64,000 nucleotides of DNA from Erythrobacter oryzae (lineage in GTDB: Bacteria; Pseudomonadota; Alphaproteobacteria; Sphingomonadales; Sphingomonadaceae): the NCBI RefSeq assembly GCF_030271515.1, contig NZ_JASCXI010000004.1, positions 372,001-436,000 on the forward strand, given 5' to 3'. The translations under genes were made by a program, and so were the position numbers. The notes below the pieces were generated by a model. It saw nothing but the letters and a program-made list of their open reading frames with translations, was not told the DNA's origin and made no database searches. Positions 25,776 to 35,091 of the stretch are shown piece by piece (the stretch's first letter is position 1; each line of letters begins with the position of its first letter).

Positions 25776-28292
25776 ATGATGGGCCACAGGGCCTCCACAC
25801 GCGCTTGCCTTGCGGCAGGCCTGCTCGCTGCCGCGAGCCTTGCAACCGTCGCGGTCGCCGAGACCCCGGCCGCCCCGCCCTCCGCCGCGCCGCCGGGCAC
25901 CGCGCATCCCGATCAGTGGCCCGCCTACACCTACCCGGTCCCCACCAACCCCGATCACGAGAAGATGATCGCCGACCTCATCGCGCGCATGACGATCGAG
26001 GAGAAGGTCGGTCAGCTGGTGCAGGCCGACCTGTGCTGCGTCACGCCCGAGGACTTCCGCAAGTACAAGCTCGGCTCGCTGCTGGTGGGCGGCAATTCGG
26101 GCCCCAATGGCAACGACCTCTCGCCCGCGAAGGACTGGCTGAAGGCGGCGGACGACTTCTACCTCGCCTCGGTCGACCGTTCGGACGGCGGGGTCGGGAT
26201 CCCGATGATCTGGGGCACCGACGCGGTGCACGGCCACTCGAACATCATCGGCGCGACGCTGTTCCCGCACAATATCGGCCTCGGCGCGATGCGCGATCCG
26301 GCGCTGATCGAGAAGATCGGCGCGGTCACCGCCAAGGAAATCCGCGTCACCGGCCAGGAATGGACCTTCGCGCCCACCGTCGCCGTGCCGCAGGACTTCC
26401 GCTGGGGCCGCGCTTACGAGGGCTATTCCTCCGACCCCGATCTGGTCGCCTCGTATGTGGGCGCGATGGTGCGCGGACTTCAGGGACCGCCGACGGGCGA
26501 CAACCTGCTCGCCGGGCCCTACGTGATCGCCTCGACCAAGCACTTCCTTGCCGATGGTGGCACCGACCGCGGCGTCGACCAGGGCGACAGCTCGATCAGC
26601 GAGGCGGCGCTGCGCGACATCCACGGCAAGCCCTACGGCCCGGCAATCGCCGAGGGCGTGGCGACGGTGATGGTCAGCTTCTCGAGCTGGCAGGGCGTCA
26701 AGATGACCGGCAACCACTCGCTGGTGACGGGGGTGCTCAAGGAGCGGATGGATTTCGGCGGCTTCGTCGTCTCCGACTGGAACGCTCACGGACAGGTCGC
26801 GGGCTGCACCAACGAGGCCTGCCCGCAGGCGCTGATGGCGGGGGTCGACATGTACATGGCGCCCGACACGTGGAAGCCGATTTACAACGACCTCCTCGCC
26901 CGCGCGAAATCAGGGGCGATCCCGATGAGCCGGATCGACGAGGGCGTGGCGCGGATCCTGCGCGTGAAGGCGCGGCTCGGGCTGTTCGAGGCGGGCAAGC
27001 CCTCCGACCGGCCCTATTCCGGGCAATGGAACCTCCTCGGCGCGCCCGAGCACCGCGCTGTCGCGCGCGAGGCGGTGCGGAAATCGCTGGTGCTGCTCAA
27101 GAACGAGGGCGTGCTCCCGCTGGCACCCGGCGGACGTCTGCTGGTCGCGGGCGACGGCGCGGACGATATCGCGCGGCAGGCGGGCGGCTGGACGATCAGC
27201 TGGCAGGGCACGGGCCTCTCCAACGCGCAGTTCCCCGGGGCGACCTCGATCTGGGGCGGGTTGAAGCAGGCGGTCGAGGCGGGCGGCGGCAGCGCGGTGC
27301 TTTCGCCCGATGGCAGTTTCACCGAGAAGCCGGACGCCGCCGTGGTGGTGTTCGGTGAGACCCCCTATGCCGAGTTTCAAGGCGACAGGGCGGCGCTGCT
27401 GCTCGATCCCGAGCACACCGGGCCCTTCGCAACAATGAAGAAATTGAAGGCGCAGGGCATTCCCGTGGTCGCGGTGATGATCACCGGGCGGCCGCTCTAT
27501 GTGAACCCCGCGCTCAATGCCGCAGATGCCTTCGTGGTCGCGTGGTTGCCGGGCAGCGAGGGCGGCGGGATCGCCGACGTGCTGGTGGGAGACAGCGCGG
27601 GCAAGCCCCGCTTCAACTTCAGCGGCAAGCTCCCCGCCGCATGGCCGCGCACCGCGCAGATCGCCGACGGGGCGCTGTTCCCGCTCGGCTACGGGCTCGA
27701 CTATGCCTCGCCCGCCCCGGCCTTCACCGCGCTCCCCGAGCTTGACGCCAACGCCTCGGGCGCAGACGCGCGGGTGTGGTTCAACGCCGGCACCCCGGCA
27801 GCGCGCTGGTCACTGTGGGTGGCGGGCACGGGTGACGAGGTCGAGACCCGCGTCACCACCCTCCCCGCGGAGGCCCTGGGTGGCCGTGCGCGGGTGACGG
27901 CGGAGAGTTACCGCGTGCAGGAAGGCGCGCGCCGCATCGCGGTGCAGGGCGGCACGGCCAGCGCCCAGCTCGGCAAGTTCGAGACGATCGATCTCGCGCG
28001 CGAGACCAATGGCGATGTCATGGTGCTGGTAACCCTCAGGGTATGGGACGCGCCCGATGCCGCCCGCATCGGGGTGCGCGGGCCCGGCACCGACGGCTTC
28101 ACCGCCGTCACCCTGCCCGAGACCCCGGGCTATGTCCGCTACGGCATCCCGCTGAAGTGCCTGCGCGGCAAGGGGGCGGATGTGGCGAAGCTCGACCGGC
28201 CCTTCGTGCTCGAGACCACGGGCAAGGCCGATTACGCCATCGCCGAAGTGCGCCTCGGCTCGGACGCCGAGCAGGTTTTGCCGTGCCGCTGA
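25776..28292 (+). CDS. GH3 exo-acting beta-glycosidase, exported
   Basis: 838 aa with a signal peptide (to about residue 29). The GH3 N-terminal TIM barrel (about 60-420) has MTIEEKVGQLVQ, WGTDAVHGHSNIIGATLFPHNIGLGA, KHFLADGGTDRGVDQGD and the nucleophile motif FVVSDWNAHG (Asp334). The C-terminal sandwich has VLLKNEGVLPL and LPGSEGGGIADVLVG. An extra C-terminal domain (about 670-838) resembles the ExoP-type beta-glucan exohydrolase tail. Hydrolyses terminal beta-1,4 or beta-1,3 glucosyl or xylosyl units in the periplasm. Ribosome site GGGAGAGGGAC. Preceded by operators A and B and followed 55 bp later by a GH5, so it belongs to the xylan/glucan regulon. Confidence 0.92.
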   Translation: MMGHRASTRACLAAGLLAAASLATVAVAETPAAPPSAAPPGTAHPDQWPAYTYPVPTNPDHEKMIADLIARMTIEEKVGQLVQADLCCVTPEDFRKYKLGSLLVGGNSGPNGNDLSPAKDWLKAADDFYLASVDRSDGGVGIPMIWGTDAVHGHSNIIGATLFPHNIGLGAMRDPALIEKIGAVTAKEIRVTGQEWTFAPTVAVPQDFRWGRAYEGYSSDPDLVASYVGAMVRGLQGPPTGDNLLAGPYVIASTKHFLADGGTDRGVDQGDSSISEAALRDIHGKPYGPAIAEGVATVMVSFSSWQGVKMTGNHSLVTGVLKERMDFGGFVVSDWNAHGQVAGCTNEACPQALMAGVDMYMAPDTWKPIYNDLLARAKSGAIPMSRIDEGVARILRVKARLGLFEAGKPSDRPYSGQWNLLGAPEHRAVAREAVRKSLVLLKNEGVLPLAPGGRLLVAGDGADDIARQAGGWTISWQGTGLSNAQFPGATSIWGGLKQAVEAGGGSAVLSPDGSFTEKPDAAVVVFGETPYAEFQGDRAALLLDPEHTGPFATMKKLKAQGIPVVAVMITGRPLYVNPALNAADAFVVAWLPGSEGGGIADVLVGDSAGKPRFNFSGKLPAAWPRTAQIADGALFPLGYGLDYASPAPAFTALPELDANASGADARVWFNAGTPAARWSLWVAGTGDEVETRVTTLPAEALGGRARVTAESYRVQEGARRIAVQGGTASAQLGKFETIDLARETNGDVMVLVTLRVWDAPDAARIGVRGPGTDGFTAVTLPETPGYVRYGIPLKCLRGKGADVAKLDRPFVLETTGKADYAIAEVRLGSDAEQVLPCR

Positions 28293-28347
28293 AACGCGCG
28301 CGGGATTGAATACAGGCCGCCAGAGCCGAACCTATGGAGAAACAGGG

Positions 28348-30498
28348 ATGAACCTCAAGGCATTCGCTTCGCTGCTGCCGCTCGCGGCGCTGACCCTTGC
28401 GCCGCTGGCCGCAACGCCGGTCGCCGCAGCCCCCGCCGTCACCCCGCCGCTGCCGGTGGGCACCTGCATCAACCTCGGCAACACGCTCGAGCCCGAAGCC
28501 GAAGGCGCATGGGGCGGTGTGCCGGTGCGGCAGGAGGACCTGAAGCGCATCGCCGCCGCCGGGTTCAAGACCATCCGCCTGCCGGTGCGCTGGCACAACA
28601 AGTCCTCCGACAAGTCGCCTTACACGGTCGATCCCAAGTGGATGGCGCGCGTGAAGCAGATCGTCGACTGGGCGCTGGCCGAAAAGCTCAACGTCATTCT
28701 CAACAGCCACCATTTCGACCCGATCCACGATGATCCGCTGAAGGTCGCCGCGTGGCACGGCGGGGTGTGGAAGCAGATCGCGGAAACCTTCAAGGGCTAT
28801 CCCGAGGACAGCCTGTGGTTCGAGCTCGAGAACGAGCCGCACAAGAACTTCAACCACACCAATCTGTTGCAGACCCTCGCCCCGGCGCTCGCCGAGGTGA
28901 GGAAGCTCCACCCCACCCGCGCGGTGATCATCGGGGGCGAGAACTGGAGCGGGATCAAGTCCTTGGAGACCCTGCCGCTGCCGGATGATCCGAACATCCA
29001 CCCGACCTTCCACTACTACGATCCGTTCCTCTACACCCACCAGGGCGCCGAATGGACCAAGCCCGACATGCCGCCGGTGGGCCGCAGCTTCCCCACCGAT
29101 GGGGACACGGCGCAGCTCGCCAAGGATGTCGCCGCGATCCAGGCCTATGTCGCGCGCACCGGCAAGACCCCCTTCATGGGCGAGGTCGGGGCCTATGACG
29201 CGCACATCCCGCTGGCCGACCGGGTGAAGTATCACCGCACGATCTACGAAGCCTTCAAGCCGACCGGCATCGGCATGTGCATGTGGGCCTATACCAACAC
29301 CTTCCCCTTCTTCGATCACAAGAAGGGCGAATGGCTGCCGGGCCTGCGCGGTGCGATCGGGCTGAAGGACGACACCACCGCCCCGCCCGCCCCGGCGCGC
29401 GCCGCCGCACCCGCTCCCGCGCCTGCCCGCTCTTCCTCCTCCAAGTCCAAGCTCCCGCCCGAGCTTGCCGCCTTCGACGACCAGGTGCCGGGCGATCTCA
29501 TCAACGATCCCACCCGCATCGACTGGGACAGCTACGGCCCTGCTTTCAACGCGGGCGGGCGGCAAGCGGCCGACATTCCTGGCGGTGGCGCCGCGCGGGT
29601 GTTCACCGTCGCCGAGCGGGCGGACTTCCCCTACCGCGCGGCCGCCAATATCCCGCTGCTCGACGGCATCGCCTCCGGCGAGCAGGTGACGATCGGCTTC
29701 TATGCCCGCACGGTCAGCACCGAAAGATCGGACGGCAAGGGCGTGGTCAGCCTGCGCTTCCAGGAGAACGTCGCGCCCTATGACGGCTTCGGCGACACCA
29801 CGGTGCTGATCGGCAGCGAATGGCAATGGTACGAGGTGACCGCCAAGGCCGACCGCCGCATCCGCAAGTCCGATGCACTGGTGACCCTGCAACTGGCGGG
29901 CGCCAAGCAGGTGCTGGAGATCGGGCAGGCGATCGTGGTCAAGAACGCGGCCGCGATCCAGACCACGCAGGCGAGCGCCCCCGCACCGACCCTGCAGGAT
30001 GCCGCCGCGCTCGAAATGCCCGACGCGATCCGCAGCCTCGGCCAGCTGGTCAACGATCCCACCAACCGCGGCTGGGCCAATGGCGGCACGGGGGGCACCG
30101 TGCTGCCGCTCGAGGTGCCGGAGATCTGGCTCAAGAAGGCGACCCGCTACACCACCACCAAGGTGGGCGAGAACCGCTGGGATCTCGTTACGGGCATTCC
30201 CATCGTGCCGGACGTCAAGGAAGGCGACACCTTCGTCGCGGTCGTCATCGCGCGCACGATCAGCGCGCAGACCGATGACGGCATGGGGCTGGTCTATGCC
30301 CGCCTCCAGAGCGGCACCCCGCCTTACGAGGGCTTCGGCGACAAGGCCTTCAAGCTCGGCAACAAGTGGCAGATGATCCGCCTGCCCTTCACCGCCACCC
30401 GCGGCTTCGGCGCGGGCGATGCGAATGTGACGCTGCACTTCGCCGCCGCGGCGCAGACCATCGAGGTGGGGCCGGTTTATGTCTTCAAGACCAACTAG
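28348..30498 (+). CDS. GH5 endo-glucanase with two C-terminal repeat modules
   Basis: 716 aa, exported (signal to about residue 28). The GH5 catalytic domain (about 35-340) has GTCINLGNTLE, FKTIRLPVRW, acid/base Glu163 in LENEPHK, FHYYDPFLYTH and nucleophile Glu279 in FMGEVGAY, closest in look to bacterial endo-1,4-beta-glucanases. A Pro/Ala/Ser linker (about 343-370) leads to two homologous modules of about 150 residues (382-533 and 565-716), each with NDPT near its start, an ARTxS strand and a PYxGFGD loop. They are probably carbohydrate-binding beta-sandwiches. Operon partner of the GH3; converges on GH43 with a 4-bp overlap. Confidence 0.9.
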   Translation: MNLKAFASLLPLAALTLAPLAATPVAAAPAVTPPLPVGTCINLGNTLEPEAEGAWGGVPVRQEDLKRIAAAGFKTIRLPVRWHNKSSDKSPYTVDPKWMARVKQIVDWALAEKLNVILNSHHFDPIHDDPLKVAAWHGGVWKQIAETFKGYPEDSLWFELENEPHKNFNHTNLLQTLAPALAEVRKLHPTRAVIIGGENWSGIKSLETLPLPDDPNIHPTFHYYDPFLYTHQGAEWTKPDMPPVGRSFPTDGDTAQLAKDVAAIQAYVARTGKTPFMGEVGAYDAHIPLADRVKYHRTIYEAFKPTGIGMCMWAYTNTFPFFDHKKGEWLPGLRGAIGLKDDTTAPPAPARAAAPAPAPARSSSSKSKLPPELAAFDDQVPGDLINDPTRIDWDSYGPAFNAGGRQAADIPGGGAARVFTVAERADFPYRAAANIPLLDGIASGEQVTIGFYARTVSTERSDGKGVVSLRFQENVAPYDGFGDTTVLIGSEWQWYEVTAKADRRIRKSDALVTLQLAGAKQVLEIGQAIVVKNAAAIQTTQASAPAPTLQDAAALEMPDAIRSLGQLVNDPTNRGWANGGTGGTVLPLEVPEIWLKKATRYTTTKVGENRWDLVTGIPIVPDVKEGDTFVAVVIARTISAQTDDGMGLVYARLQSGTPPYEGFGDKAFKLGNKWQMIRLPFTATRGFGAGDANVTLHFAAAAQTIEVGPVYVFKTN

Positions 30499-32141
30499 GG
30501 CCCCGGAGAATAGGCGTAGGGGCCGACCACCAGCCCGGTGAACAGCCCCGCATGGACCGAGGCGAGCGGCTCGACATCGATCGGGCCGCCCACCTGCCGC
30601 CACGAAGTCGCGCCCTCTTCGCGGAAGAACACGGTCGCCGTCCCGCCGTCGAGCGACAGTTTGAGCTCGACCGGCCCGGCAGCAGCGAGCGGTGCCGAGG
30701 CGACCTCCTTGCCCCCCGCCCAATCGCTCGCGGCGGTGCGCAGCCGCACAACGATCCGCCCCTGCTCCTTGCCAGCGGCGAGGAAGTGGGTCTCGTCCAT
30801 GAAGGCGAGCAGTCCGGCGAAATCGCCGCGCCGTTCGGGGGTGAAAGCGAGCCTCGTGCTGAAGGCCGCCTTGTGATGCCGCAGCCGCCGTCCGGTGAAG
30901 GCTGGGCGCGCCATGCCGCCGGGCGCGGCGGGGCCGGCGATGACGTCGAGCGCGCCGTCCCTCACCTCCCATTGCGGCGTCGCGCCGGGCGTGCGCAGCG
31001 CGAGCCATTCGTTCGAGAGCGGCGAGACGAACTCCTCGTGCCAATTGTCCCACGCCGCTCCGGCCGAGGCAGGGAGCTTCGGCGCGGGCGGCGTCAGCGG
31101 CACCGGAGCGCCTTTCTCGAGGAAGCGCGGCCAGCCGTCGTTCCACGTCACCGGAAGCAGAAAGGTCTCGCGCCCCAGCAGCGTCGATTGCCCGGCGAAG
31201 GGCCGGGTGGCGAGGAACACCCCCCACCAGCTGCCGTCCTCGAGCTGGACGATGTCGGCATGGCCGGTCGCCTCGATCCGGTCGGGGCGGCCTGCGGGCA
31301 GATCGCGCTGGGTGAGGATCGGATTGTCCGGGCCCGGTTCGTAGGGCCCCTGAAGCGCGCGCGAGCGATAGATGGTCTGCGAATGCTGGTCCGCCGTCCC
31401 CCCTTCCGCAGTCAGGAGAAAATACCAATCGCCCACCTTGTAGATATGGGGCCCCTCGGCCCAGATCGGCTTTTTGGAAGGGTCGACGCCCTTGTCACGC
31501 AGCAACACGCGCTTGGGCAGCATTTTCATCGCCTGCGGGTCGAACTGCTGGAGCCACAGCGCGCGGTGGCCTTCATATTCCTCGGGTCCCGGAGGCGCGT
31601 CGTTGTAGACGATCCATGCGGTGCCATCGGGCTCGAAATGGAGCGAGGGGTCGATCCCGCCGAAATCGAGCCACACCGGGTCGCTCCACGGGCCCGCCGG
31701 ATCCTCGGCGGTGATGACGAAGTTGCCGCCGCATTCGATGCAGGTGTTGACGATCCAGAACCGCCCGTCGTGGCGGGTGATCGCGGGCGCGAACAGACCG
31801 CGGTTGGTGCCGATGCCGTTGAAGTCGAGCATCCCCGGCCGGTCGATCGCATTGCCGATGATCCGCCAATGGACGAGATCGGTCGAATGCAGGATCGGCA
31901 GGCCCGGATACCAGCTGAAGGTCGACGTGACGGCGTAGAAATCCTTGCCGACGCGCACGATCGAGGGATCGGGGTGGAAGCCGGGGATCACCGGATTGGC
32001 ATAGCGCCCCTCGGGGGCCTTTGGGTCTGCCGATTCGTAGGCCAGCCAGTCGAAACTGGCAACCACATCGCGCGCCGCCGCGCCTTGCGCGCTCCCCGCC
32101 AGCACCAGCGCACCCGCCAGCAATCCCGCCTTCAGCCGCAT
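30495..32141 (-). CDS. GH43 beta-xylosidase-type glycosidase, exported
   Basis: 548 aa with a signal peptide (MRLKAGLLAGALVLAGSAQGAAA). The five-bladed GH43 propeller carries the catalytic set: base Asp58 in FHPDPSI, Asp164 in GGIDPSL and acid Glu229 in IWAEGPHIY. A C-terminal beta-sandwich (about 360-548, GH43_C2-like: MARPAFTGRRLRHHKAAFSTRL) is typical of beta-1,4-xylosidases of the xynB type. Likely releases xylose or arabinose from xylo-oligosaccharides in the periplasm. Operator C lies 60 bp upstream, shared with the divergent xylX operon. Confidence 0.92.
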   Translation of the reverse strand: MRLKAGLLAGALVLAGSAQGAAARDVVASFDWLAYESADPKAPEGRYANPVIPGFHPDPSIVRVGKDFYAVTSTFSWYPGLPILHSTDLVHWRIIGNAIDRPGMLDFNGIGTNRGLFAPAITRHDGRFWIVNTCIECGGNFVITAEDPAGPWSDPVWLDFGGIDPSLHFEPDGTAWIVYNDAPPGPEEYEGHRALWLQQFDPQAMKMLPKRVLLRDKGVDPSKKPIWAEGPHIYKVGDWYFLLTAEGGTADQHSQTIYRSRALQGPYEPGPDNPILTQRDLPAGRPDRIEATGHADIVQLEDGSWWGVFLATRPFAGQSTLLGRETFLLPVTWNDGWPRFLEKGAPVPLTPPAPKLPASAGAAWDNWHEEFVSPLSNEWLALRTPGATPQWEVRDGALDVIAGPAAPGGMARPAFTGRRLRHHKAAFSTRLAFTPERRGDFAGLLAFMDETHFLAAGKEQGRIVVRLRTAASDWAGGKEVASAPLAAAGPVELKLSLDGGTATVFFREEGATSWRQVGGPIDVEPLASVHAGLFTGLVVGPYAYSPGP

Positions 32142-32200
32142 CGCATTTCCCCTCCGGTTCGTGTCGCTTGGGGGCTTGCCGCCCCGCGATTGTGTGCTTA

Positions 32201-32214
32201 TGGTAGCGCTATCA
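32201..32214. promoter_or_regulatory. LacI-type operator C (GH43 / xylX intergenic)
   Basis: TGGTAGCGCTATCA, a near-perfect palindrome centred in the 95-bp gap between the divergent GH43 and xylX genes, 23 bp before the xylX start. One bound repressor could silence both operons. Confidence 0.8.
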
Positions 32215-32236
32215 CTGAGGGAGGCAAGAGCCAGAA

Positions 32237-33361
32237 ATGGCCGAAGGGATTCTGGAAAGTCTGCCCGCGGATTTCCGCGAAGGGCACTTTATCGGCCGGG
32301 CGCTCTCGCCCGAGGGGCCGTGCGTCATCACTGTCGAAGGCGGCATTCTCCATGACCTGACGGGCGTGGCCAGCACGGTAGCGGGCGCGATCGCGCGGCG
32401 CACCTTCACCGGCGGCACGATGATCGGCCAGGTCGAGGACGGTCTGCCCGAAGGCTGGTCGCTGCTCGCCCCCACCGATCTTCAGTGCATCAAGGCCAGC
32501 GGTGTAACCTTCGCGCTCTCCGCCATCGAGCGGGTGATCGAGGAGCGAGCGCGCGGCGATGCAAGCGCGGCCGCCGCGATCCGCGCGCAGCTCGAGGACA
32601 AGGTCGGCAGCGGCATCCGCTCGGTCGTGCCGGGCAGCCCCGCCGCCGCGCAGCTGAAGGCCGCGCTGATCGAAGAGGGCATGTGGTCGCAATATCTCGA
32701 GGTCGCGATCGGGCCGGATGCGGAGATTTTCTCCAAGGCCCCCGTGCTCTCGGCAGTCGGCACCGGCGCGCCGGTCGGCGTGCGCTCGGATTCGCACTGG
32801 AACAATCCCGAGCCCGAAGTCGTCCTCGCCTGCGGCGCGCATGGCGAAGTGGTCGGCGCATGCCTCGGCAATGACGTCAACCTGCGCGATTTCGAGGGCC
32901 GCTCGGCGCTGCTGCTCTCCAAGGCCAAGGACAACACCGCCAGCTGCGCCATCGGCCCCTTTATCCGCCTGTTCGACGACAGCTTCACCATCGACGACGT
33001 GCGCTCGGCCGCCATCGAACTGGTGATCGAGGGGCCGGAAGGCTACCGCCTCGAGGGCCGCAACGACATGAGCCAGATCAGCCGCGACCCGCTCGATCTG
33101 GTCGCCCAGTGCCTCTCGGAGCATCACTACCCCGACGGCTTCGTGCTGTTCTGCGGCACGCTGTTCGCGCCGACGCAGGACCGCGACACGCCGGGGGCGG
33201 GATTCACCCACAAGGTGGGCGATGTGGTGACGATCCGCTCGGACAAGCTCGGCACGCTTCGTAACACCGTGACGACCTCGCGCGATGCGCCGGCCTGGAC
33301 GATGGGATTTGCCGCCTTTGCGAGGAACCTCGCCAGCCGGGGGCTGATCGAGGCGATTTGA
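32237..33361 (+). CDS. xylX: XylX, 2-keto-3-deoxy-D-xylonate dehydratase (FAH fold)
   Basis: Fourth Weimberg step: converts 2-keto-3-deoxy-xylonate to alpha-ketoglutarate semialdehyde. It is 374 aa, fumarylacetoacetate-hydrolase-related AraD1 family. Long stretches are those of Caulobacter XylX: LLAPTDLQCIKASGVTFALS, ERVIEERARGDA, EEGMWSQYLEVAIGPDAEIF, SHWNNPEPEVVL, GNDVNLRDFEGRSALLLSKA, LFAPTQDRDTPGAGFTHKVGD. Metal ligands are expected in the PEPEVVL segment. First gene of the plus-strand operon xylX-xylB-xylC-esterase-GH5, directly behind operator C. Confidence 0.94.
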   Translation: MAEGILESLPADFREGHFIGRALSPEGPCVITVEGGILHDLTGVASTVAGAIARRTFTGGTMIGQVEDGLPEGWSLLAPTDLQCIKASGVTFALSAIERVIEERARGDASAAAAIRAQLEDKVGSGIRSVVPGSPAAAQLKAALIEEGMWSQYLEVAIGPDAEIFSKAPVLSAVGTGAPVGVRSDSHWNNPEPEVVLACGAHGEVVGACLGNDVNLRDFEGRSALLLSKAKDNTASCAIGPFIRLFDDSFTIDDVRSAAIELVIEGPEGYRLEGRNDMSQISRDPLDLVAQCLSEHHYPDGFVLFCGTLFAPTQDRDTPGAGFTHKVGDVVTIRSDKLGTLRNTVTTSRDAPAWTMGFAAFARNLASRGLIEAI

Positions 33362-33385
33362 TAAACTATACAAGGGGCGCGCCGG

Positions 33386-34216
33386 ATGGGGATGATCCGC
33401 GGGCCCGCAACGGGATGGGGAAGACAGGACTTGGACGCGCAAACCAGCAGCGCAGGCGTGCATAGCGCGATCTACCCGAGCCTCACGGGCAAGCGGGTGA
33501 TCGTCAGCGGCGGCGGCTCAGGGATAGGCGAGGGCATGGTGGAGGCCTTCGCCCGGCAGGGATCGGCGGTCGCCTTCGTCGACATCCAGGACGCCCCCAG
33601 CGAGGCGCTGATCGCGCGGCTGGCGGGCGCCGACACGCGTCCGCATTTCGCGCGCTGCGACATCACCGATTGCGACGCCTACACCCGCACACTCGAGGGC
33701 CTGATCGACCGCATTGGCGGTTGCGATGTCCTTATCAACAATGCCGCGAGCGATGATCGCCACGCCGTCGATGACGTGACGCCCGCCTATTGGGACGAGC
33801 GCATGGCGGTGAACCTCAAGCACCAGTTCTTCGCCGCCAAGGCGGTGGTGCCCGCCATGCGCGCTGCGGGTGGCGGGGTGATCGTCAACATGGGCTCGAT
33901 CAGCTGGCACCTCGGCCTCAAGGATCTGGTTATCTACCAGACCGCCAAGGCCGCGATCGAGGGTCTCACGCGCAGCCTCGCGCGCGAATTGGGGCGCGAC
34001 AACATTCGGGTAAACACCATCGTCCCCGGAAACGTCCAGACCCCGCGTCAGATGCGCTGGTACACCCCCGAGGGCGAGGCCGAGATCGTCGCTGCGCAGT
34101 GCCTCGACGGGCGCATCCAGCCCGCCGACATCGCCGCGATGGCACTGTTCCTCGCCGCTGACGATGCGCGCTACTGCACCGGGCACAATTACTGGGTGGA
34201 CGCGGGATGGAGATGA
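33386..34216 (+). CDS. xylB: XylB, D-xylose 1-dehydrogenase (SDR)
   Basis: NAD-dependent short-chain dehydrogenase oxidising D-xylose to D-xylonolactone. 276 aa from ATG 33386; the Caulobacter homologue begins near SAIYPSL, so the first 25 residues may be over-called (a TTG at 33431 is an alternative). SGGGSGIGEG is the nucleotide-binding motif; the NNAASDDRHAVDDVTPAYWDER, GSISWHLGLKDLVIYQTAKAAIEGLTR (Ser, Tyr-X3-Lys) and PGNVQTPRQMRWYTPEGEA stretches are diagnostic of xylose dehydrogenase XylB. Overlaps xylC by 4 bp. Confidence 0.94.
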   Translation: MGMIRGPATGWGRQDLDAQTSSAGVHSAIYPSLTGKRVIVSGGGSGIGEGMVEAFARQGSAVAFVDIQDAPSEALIARLAGADTRPHFARCDITDCDAYTRTLEGLIDRIGGCDVLINNAASDDRHAVDDVTPAYWDERMAVNLKHQFFAAKAVVPAMRAAGGGVIVNMGSISWHLGLKDLVIYQTAKAAIEGLTRSLARELGRDNIRVNTIVPGNVQTPRQMRWYTPEGEAEIVAAQCLDGRIQPADIAAMALFLAADDARYCTGHNYWVDAGWR

Positions 34217-35091
34217 CCCTCCCCGTCACGCAGGTGCTCGCGGCCGACTGCCTGCTGGGTGAAGGCGTGCTGTGGGACGCGGAGCGCAGCGTCGTGTGGT
34301 TCGTCGACATCAAGCGCCGCCGCCTGTGGCATTTCGACCCCGCCACCGGCAGCAACCGCTTCGCCGATGCGCCCGCGCCGATCGGCTGGGCGATCCCTGC
34401 CGAGGGCGGCCTCTTGCTGTGCGGCTTGAAGGACGGGGTCTACACCTTTGACCCGGAAACCGACGCCTTCACCAAGCTGTGCGAGGTGCCGGGCGAGCCT
34501 TCCGGCAACCGTCTCAACGATGCCTGCACCGACCCTTGGGGCCGGGTGTGGTTCGGCTCGATGGACGATGGCGAGTCTGAGGCGACCGGCCGGTTCTACG
34601 TCTTCGACCGCGGCGAGGTCCGCCCCGCGGGCCCGAGCGGGATCACGATTACCAACGGCCCGGCGGTGAGCGCCGACGGCAGCCGGATCTACTTCACCGA
34701 CACGGGCGGGCAGAAGATCTTCGTCGCCGACCTCAACGAAGCGGGCCTCGGCGACATCCGCCTGTTCGCCGACACCGGTGCGCTGTTCCCGGGGGCCTAT
34801 CCCGATGGCCCGGTGGTGGACAGCGTCGACCATGTCTGGACGGGCATGTATTTCGGCGGCTGCGTGGCGCGCTTCACCCCGGAGGGCAAGCTCGACTGCA
34901 CTGTCGCCGTTCCCGCGCGCGACATCACCAAGATGGCGTTCGGCGGGCCGGACATGCGCACCGCCTATGTCACCACGGCGACCAAGAACATGAGCGCCGA
35001 GGACATGGCCGCGCGCCCGCTCGCCGGCAGCCTGTTCGCCTTCCCCGCCCCTGTCGCGGGCTTTGCCCAGACCCGCGCGAGGCTTTCGTGA
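34213..35091 (+). CDS. xylC: XylC, D-xylono-1,4-lactonase (SMP-30/gluconolactonase family)
   Basis: Hydrolyses xylonolactone from XylB to xylonate. About 292 aa, six-bladed propeller. Metal-site residues are visible in LGEGVLWD (Glu), GNRLNDACTDPWGRVWFGSMDDG (Asn-Asp) and YPDGPVVDSVDHVWTGM (Asp). TKMAFGGPDMRTAYVTTA is the usual SMP-30 end. I start at ATG 34213 in an ATGA overlap with xylB; an ATG 6 bases earlier is equally in frame. No signal peptide, so cytoplasmic. Next gene starts in a GTGA overlap. Confidence 0.93.
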   Translation: MTLPVTQVLAADCLLGEGVLWDAERSVVWFVDIKRRRLWHFDPATGSNRFADAPAPIGWAIPAEGGLLLCGLKDGVYTFDPETDAFTKLCEVPGEPSGNRLNDACTDPWGRVWFGSMDDGESEATGRFYVFDRGEVRPAGPSGITITNGPAVSADGSRIYFTDTGGQKIFVADLNEAGLGDIRLFADTGALFPGAYPDGPVVDSVDHVWTGMYFGGCVARFTPEGKLDCTVAVPARDITKMAFGGPDMRTAYVTTATKNMSAEDMAARPLAGSLFAFPAPVAGFAQTRARLS

